Position numbers and translations under genes: made by a program. DNA of 8,655 nucleotides from Pseudomonadota bacterium (GTDB taxonomy: Bacteria; Pseudomonadota; Alphaproteobacteria; Caulobacterales; Caulobacteraceae). Within the stretch, counting starts at the first letter, position 1; every line of letters starts with the position of its first letter. Below are positions 5,881 through 8,655 of the stretch, piece after piece. The stretch spans positions 1 through 8,655 of the forward strand of contig JAFAEC010000082.1 of assembly GCA_023424215.1 (NCBI GenBank), written 5' to 3'. The notes under the pieces are model-generated. The model was not told the origin of the DNA. It saw only the letters and a program-made list of their open reading frames with translations, and did not search any database.

Positions 5881-6678
5881 ATGCGCATCGCCACCTGGAA
5901 CGTGAACTCGGTCAACGCCCGCCTGCCGACGGTGCTGGCGTGGCTGGAGGCGGCGCAGCCGGACGTGGTCGGGCTCCAGGAGATCAAATGCCTGGACGAG
6001 AAGTTCCCGCACGAGGCGTTCGAGGACCTCGGCTACAACGTCGAGACCCACGGCCAGAAGACCTACAACGGCGTCGCCCTGCTCTCGAAACATCCGATGA
6101 GCGACCTGCGTCGCGGGTTGCCGGGCGTCGACGCCTCGGGCCATGAGGCCGAGGCCGAGCAGGCGCGCTACATCGAGGCGGTGATCGAGACCGTGCGCCC
6201 GGTGCGGGTCGGCTGCCTGTACCTGCCCAATGGCAACCCGGTCGGCACGGCCAAGTTCGCCTACAAGCTGGCCTGGTTCGACCGGCTGCAGGCCCACGCC
6301 CGCACCCTTCTCGCCCAGGAGGAGGCCTTCACCCTGTGCGGCGACTACAACGTCATCCCGACGCCGGAGGACGCCCGCAACCCCTCGGCGTGGACGGGCG
6401 ACGCCCTGTTCCAGCCCGAGAGCCAGGCCGCCTTCCGGGCGCTGCGCCACCTCGGCCTCTACGACGCCGGGGAACTGGGCAAGCAACCGCCGGGGACCTA
6501 CACCTTCTGGGACTACCAGGCCGGGGCGTGGCAGCGCGACCACGGCATCCGCATCGACTTCCACCTGCTGTCGCCGCAGGCCGCCGACCGCTTCCGCGGC
6601 GTCGAGACCCACCGCGAGGCCCGCGACATGGACAAGCCGTCGGACCACGTGCCGGTGGTGGTCGATCTGGAGGACTGA
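5881..6678 (+). CDS. xthA: Exodeoxyribonuclease III (AP endonuclease)
   Basis: A 265-residue cytoplasmic repair enzyme. It cuts the backbone 5' to abasic sites and removes 3' blocking groups and nucleotides, in base-excision repair. The full set of exonuclease-endonuclease-phosphatase motifs is present: WNVNS (6-10), LQEIK with the metal ligand Glu34, YLPNGNP (114-120), GDYNV with Asp155 and Asn157, RIDF with Asp226, and SDHVPV with the Asp255-His256 pair. Length equals the family norm (E. coli 268). The ATG at 5881 gives the canonical MRIATWN start. An ATG at 5874 is in another frame. There is no clear Shine-Dalgarno sequence. It follows a terminator, so it should have its own promoter within 5827-5880, which I could not identify with confidence. 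A membrane protein gene begins 2 bp after its stop. Confidence 0.96.
   Translation: MRIATWNVNSVNARLPTVLAWLEAAQPDVVGLQEIKCLDEKFPHEAFEDLGYNVETHGQKTYNGVALLSKHPMSDLRRGLPGVDASGHEAEAEQARYIEAVIETVRPVRVGCLYLPNGNPVGTAKFAYKLAWFDRLQAHARTLLAQEEAFTLCGDYNVIPTPEDARNPSAWTGDALFQPESQAAFRALRHLGLYDAGELGKQPPGTYTFWDYQAGAWQRDHGIRIDFHLLSPQAADRFRGVETHREARDMDKPSDHVPVVVDLED
6669..6674 (+). promoter_or_regulatory. Ribosome binding site inside the end of xthA
   Basis: GGAGGA, an almost perfect Shine-Dalgarno sequence, lies inside the last codons of xthA and six bases before the GTG at 6681. It fixes the start of the following small membrane protein and implies translation coupled to xthA. Confidence 0.7.
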
Positions 6679-6680
6679 CG

Positions 6681-7196
6681 GTGGGCGAGGCTCTCCGGGT
6701 CCTCCTGCTGGCGGCCCTGGCGGCGGCGGCGCTGACCACCGGGGCCCTGCTGCTGGCCTGGTGGATGGAGCCGGTGCGACGCATGAAGCGCGCCCTGCTG
6801 AAGTCCCTCGGCGTGGTCCCGGAGGCCGAGGCGCTGTCGCCGGCCGAAGGGCGCGCCGCCGGGCTCGACTTCGACGGGGCCCAGATCGCCGTGCTGTGGA
6901 ACCGCGGCGCCATGGGGCTGGTCTACGCCTTCGAGGAGATCGAGGGCGGCGAGGTCATCGTCGACGGCCATGTGGTGGCGCGGGTGCGGCGCGGCGAAAC
7001 GCGCAAGTCGCTGGACGTAATGGCGCCCGATGCCGGCCAGGTGGTGCTGCGGCTGATGTTCGCCGACGCGCGAAACCCGGAGTTCGAGCTGGCGCTTTGG
7101 GACGCGACCCTGCCGGTGCAGACCGGCTCGCCCGGCGAGGCGCTGCGTCTGGGGCGCCGCTGGCTGTCGCACCTCGAAGCGCTGCTTCGTCCCTGA
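6681..7196 (+). CDS. Small single-pass membrane protein, function unknown
   Basis: A 171-residue protein I do not recognise. Residues 5-28 form one long hydrophobic segment rich in Leu and Ala, ending in AWWMEPV. It is followed by the basic stretch RRMKRALLK, which by the positive-inside rule puts the remaining 130 residues in the cytoplasm. The soluble part alternates strand-like runs, such as AQIAVLWNRGAMGLVYAFEEI, with acidic residues and contains no cysteine or recognisable catalytic motif. The start is GTG at 6681, two bases after the xthA stop, with GGAGGA six bases upstream. The frame remains open further upstream, but that part is a shadow of xthA. It is probably in an operon with xthA. 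Whether it has any part in DNA repair is unknown. No terminator is evident, unless the hairpin-rich repeat downstream serves as one. Confidence 0.82.
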   Translation: MGEALRVLLLAALAAAALTTGALLLAWWMEPVRRMKRALLKSLGVVPEAEALSPAEGRAAGLDFDGAQIAVLWNRGAMGLVYAFEEIEGGEVIVDGHVVARVRRGETRKSLDVMAPDAGQVVLRLMFADARNPEFELALWDATLPVQTGSPGEALRLGRRWLSHLEALLRP

Positions 7197-7269
7197 AGTC
7201 CCGTCTCCTCCCCGACGCGAAGCGGTGGGGAGGGGGACCGCGAAGCGGTGGAGGGGTGAAGCGGCCGCC

Positions 7270-7310
7270 CAACCCCGCCCCCATCCCCCATGCGGCGCAA
7301 CGGGGCGGCG
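7270..7310 (+). repeat. 41-bp direct repeat, copy 1
   Basis: This unit matches 7344-7384 at 35 of 41 positions without gaps, with a repeat period of 74 bp. It begins CAACCCC and holds the shared core GCGCAACGGGG. Its inner arms, CCCC and GGGG, can pair, so each unit is itself a hairpin. Confidence 0.75.
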
Positions 7311-7320
7311 CCCGCGGCGG

Positions 7321-7334
7321 CCCCCCCCCCCCCC
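7321..7334 (+). repeat. Homopolymer of 14 C
   Basis: Fourteen consecutive C lie between the two 41-bp repeats, about 100 bp upstream of the next start codon. The tract may be unstable by slippage in vivo, or its length may be a sequencing or assembly error. Confidence 0.9.
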
Positions 7335-7343
7335 GCGGCCGCA

Positions 7344-7384
7344 CAACCCCTCCCCCATCCCCATTGCTGCGCAACGGGGAGGAG
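7344..7384 (+). repeat. 41-bp direct repeat, copy 2
   Basis: Second copy of the unit at 7270-7310, with six substitutions. Its last bases form most of the right terminal inverted repeat of the larger element. Confidence 0.75.
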
Positions 7385-7417
7385 ACTAGGAAACCCCCTC
7401 CCTCCACCCGATCACCC

Positions 7418-7423
7418 GAGGAG
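7418..7423 (+). promoter_or_regulatory. Ribosome binding site of the DUF429-like gene
   Basis: GAGGAG lies eight bases before the GTG at 7432. It selects this GTG as the start of a frame that stays open through the repeat element upstream. Confidence 0.65.
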
Positions 7424-7431
7424 CGCCCGCC

Positions 7432-8334
7432 GTGGCCCGCCTTTTCGACGCCGTCATCATCGCCGACTGGACCGCCGCGGAGGGGAAGAAGCTGGGCGAC
7501 CAGTCCGTCTGGATCGGGGTGGCCAAGCGCGACGTGCGCTTCCGCCTCTACACCGAGACCCACAACACGGCGACGCGGGCCGAGGGCGAGGCGCTGCTCA
7601 ACAAGCTGATCTCGGAGCACCGCAAGCGCGGCGACCGGGTGCTGGTCGGCTTCGACTTCAACTTCGGCTTCCCGGCGGGGACGGCGGAGCGGCTGAAGCT
7701 GACCGGGACGCCGTGGCAGGCGATGTGGAAATTCCTCGCCTCGAACGTGGTCGACAAGGCCGACAACACCAACAACCGCTATCAGGTGGCGGCCAAGATG
7801 AACCGGCTGATGACCGACGAAGCCTGGCCGCTGTGGGGCGCGCCGGCCAAGCAGGCGCAGCGCTGGCTGACCACCACCAAGCCGCCGCAGGGCGCGGGCG
7901 ACATCCCCGAGTTCCGCGCCGCCGAGGACGCCGCGCGCAAGGGCCGGCTCCAGCCCAAGAGCGTCTGGCAGATGCACGGCGCCGGCGCTGTCGGCGGCCA
8001 GACCCTGGTGGGCATTCCCGCCGTGCGTCGTCTGCTGGAAAGCCTGGGGCCGTCCGGCGCCGTCTGGCCCTTCGGCACGGGCTGGCGCGCCCTGACGCCC
8101 GACGATGTTGAGCCTTTGTCGGCCCTGGTGGTCGAGGTGTGGCCGTCGATGTTCGACGCCCGGCCGGCCGAGGGGGAATACAAGGATCAGGCCCAGGTCC
8201 GCACCACGGCCGAGGCTCTGGCGCGCCTGGACGACGCGGGCGACCTGGCCGGCGCCTTCGCCCCGCCCAAGTCGGCCACGCCTGAACTGATCGACAAGGT
8301 CGAGCAGGAAGAGGGCTGGATCCTGGGCGTCTGA
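7432..8334 (+). CDS. DUF429-like protein, RNase H-type fold
   Basis: A 300-residue, probably cytoplasmic protein. The start resembles the first strand of DUF429 and other RNase H-fold proteins: FDAVIIADWTAAE with Asp12. A second strand carries another acidic residue, VLVGFDFNFGFPAG with Asp75. A third, ALVVEVWPSMF with Glu235, resembles the conserved EVxPS segment of that family. The tail, VEQEEGWILGV, also recurs in relatives as I remember them. Similar alphaproteobacterial proteins are often labelled molybdopterin-guanine dinucleotide synthesis protein. I see no MobA-type GTP-binding motif to support that label, and I would leave the function open. Spaced acidic residues on RNase H-type strands suggest a metal-dependent nuclease or phosphotransferase, but this is inference. 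The start is GTG at 7432 with GAGGAG upstream. It stands alone, convergent to the efflux gene. Confidence 0.85.
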   Translation: MARLFDAVIIADWTAAEGKKLGDQSVWIGVAKRDVRFRLYTETHNTATRAEGEALLNKLISEHRKRGDRVLVGFDFNFGFPAGTAERLKLTGTPWQAMWKFLASNVVDKADNTNNRYQVAAKMNRLMTDEAWPLWGAPAKQAQRWLTTTKPPQGAGDIPEFRAAEDAARKGRLQPKSVWQMHGAGAVGGQTLVGIPAVRRLLESLGPSGAVWPFGTGWRALTPDDVEPLSALVVEVWPSMFDARPAEGEYKDQAQVRTTAEALARLDDAGDLAGAFAPPKSATPELIDKVEQEEGWILGV

Positions 8335-8373
8335 CGCCGGACCCAGCCCCTCCCGATCAGGCCCCCATCCCTA

Positions 8374-8655
8374 TCAGGCTTCGGGCGTCCAGCCGCCCGC
8401 CAGCGCCTTGAACAAGGCGATCTGATAGGTCGAGACCAGGGCGTCGGACTGCGCCAGGGCCGCCTCGGCGGCCGCCTGGGTGCGTTCGGCGTCCAACACC
8501 AGCAGGAAGCTGTCGGCGCCCGCGTTGAAACGCTGACGCGACAGGTCGGCCGCGCGCGCCGCCTGGTCGCGCGCCTCGGTCAGGGCCGCGCGGCGATCCA
8601 ACTCGTTGGCGTAGTTGGACAGTGCGGTCTCGGTCTCCTGCAGCGCGCCCAGCAC
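8374..8655 (-). CDS. Outer-membrane efflux protein (NodT/TolC family), C-terminal fragment
   Basis: The last 94 codons of an outer-membrane factor, the exit duct of tripartite RND-type pumps; the rest lies beyond the right edge. The visible part matches the C-terminal repeat of the OEP family. It has a long amphipathic helix with VLGALQETETALSNYANEL, the turn motif RFNAGADSFLLVLDAERT, and a final helix ending in ALFKALAGGW, typical of NodT-like lipoproteins. The GTG at the window edge is an internal Val codon and not the start, because this segment normally sits about 90 residues from the end of a protein near 470 long. Its stop lies 39 bp from the convergent DUF429-like stop, and no clear terminator lies between. 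The inner-membrane pump and adaptor genes would be expected upstream, to the right of the window. Confidence 0.92.
   Translation of the reverse strand: MLGALQETETALSNYANELDRRAALTEARDQAARAADLSRQRFNAGADSFLLVLDAERTQAAAEAALAQSDALVSTYQIALFKALAGGWTPEA

Larger units (their letters stand above)
7203..7386. repeat. Intergenic MITE/REP-like element with 12-bp terminal inverted repeats
   Basis: This 184-bp block fills most of the spacer between the membrane protein and the DUF429-like gene. Its ends are perfect inverted repeats, GTCTCCTCCCCG at 7203-7214 and CGGGGAGGAGAC at 7375-7386. Inside are two 12-bp copies of GCGAAGCGGTGG (7217-7228, 7240-7251), two GCGGCCGC palindromes (7261-7268, 7335-7342) and two 41-bp direct repeats. 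The left part resembles the reverse complement of the right 41-bp unit with a 15-bp insertion. It has no coding capacity that I would trust. It looks like a non-autonomous repeat or a composite of dispersed palindromic repeats of the kind scattered between alphaproteobacterial genes. Copy number cannot be judged from one window. Confidence 0.7.

Noticed and set aside
4446..5987. 513-codon minus-strand open frame
   Set aside because: It covers a signal-peptide protein, a terminator and two gene starts on the other strand, and its Gly-rich translation shows no family signature.
7197..7431. Possible CRISPR array or small RNA in the repeat-rich spacer
   Set aside because: There are only two 41-bp units and no regular unique spacers, and no cas genes are nearby. 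The hairpins could act in RNA, but no promoter is visible.
6230..7609. 459-codon plus-strand frame crossing xthA, the membrane protein and the repeat
   Set aside because: Out of frame with all three real genes and extended only by Pro/Arg-rich sequence from the repeat element.
8335..8373. Bidirectional terminator between the convergent genes
   Set aside because: Only short ATCAGGC direct repeats are seen; there is no stable stem followed by a T run on either strand.

Overview
This window looks like an ordinary chromosomal segment of a high-GC alphaproteobacterium. The base composition (roughly 70% GC by eye), the strong G/C third-position bias, the gene families and the GC-rich dispersed-type intergenic repeat suggest the Caulobacterales (Brevundimonas, Caulobacter or Phenylobacterium). 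The genus is an inference from style, not a database match.

Left block (1-4653, minus strand). Six genes are packed on the minus strand and may form one transcription unit. In transcription order they are a metallo-beta-lactamase-fold hydrolase with a winged-helix tail, a crotonase-fold protein with isomerase-like active-site residues, a YhbS-like GNAT acetyltransferase, a DUF1285 protein, a CoA-type Nudix hydrolase, and a CCA tRNA nucleotidyltransferase that runs off the left edge. Three junctions (MBL/crotonase, DUF1285/Nudix, Nudix/CCA) are 4-bp ATGA or GTGA overlaps, so translational coupling is likely. The other two gaps are 35 and 39 bp. A possible internal promoter lies just before DUF1285.

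Middle block (4654-7196). A divergent intergenic region of about 140 bp separates the MBL gene from a plus-strand gene for an exported protein. After its signal peptide and a low-complexity linker, this protein carries three diverged copies of a four-cysteine module. A strong intrinsic terminator closes that gene. Next come exodeoxyribonuclease III (xthA) and, 2 bp later, a small protein with one membrane segment whose ribosome site lies inside the end of xthA.

Right block (7197-8655). A 235-bp spacer holds a MITE- or REP-like repeat: perfect 12-bp terminal inverted repeats enclosing 184 bp, two 41-bp near-identical direct repeats, a pair of 12-bp direct repeats and a run of 14 C. It is followed by a DUF429-like protein with an RNase H-type fold. 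The window ends in the C-terminus of a NodT/TolC-type outer-membrane efflux protein, convergent to that gene.

There is no gene-free stretch above 300 bp. I see no tRNA, rRNA, CRISPR array, phage or transposase gene, and no defence system. The points most worth a second look are the triplicated cysteine module, the repeat element at 7203-7386 and the hydratase-atypical crotonase. None amounts to a demonstrated new system.
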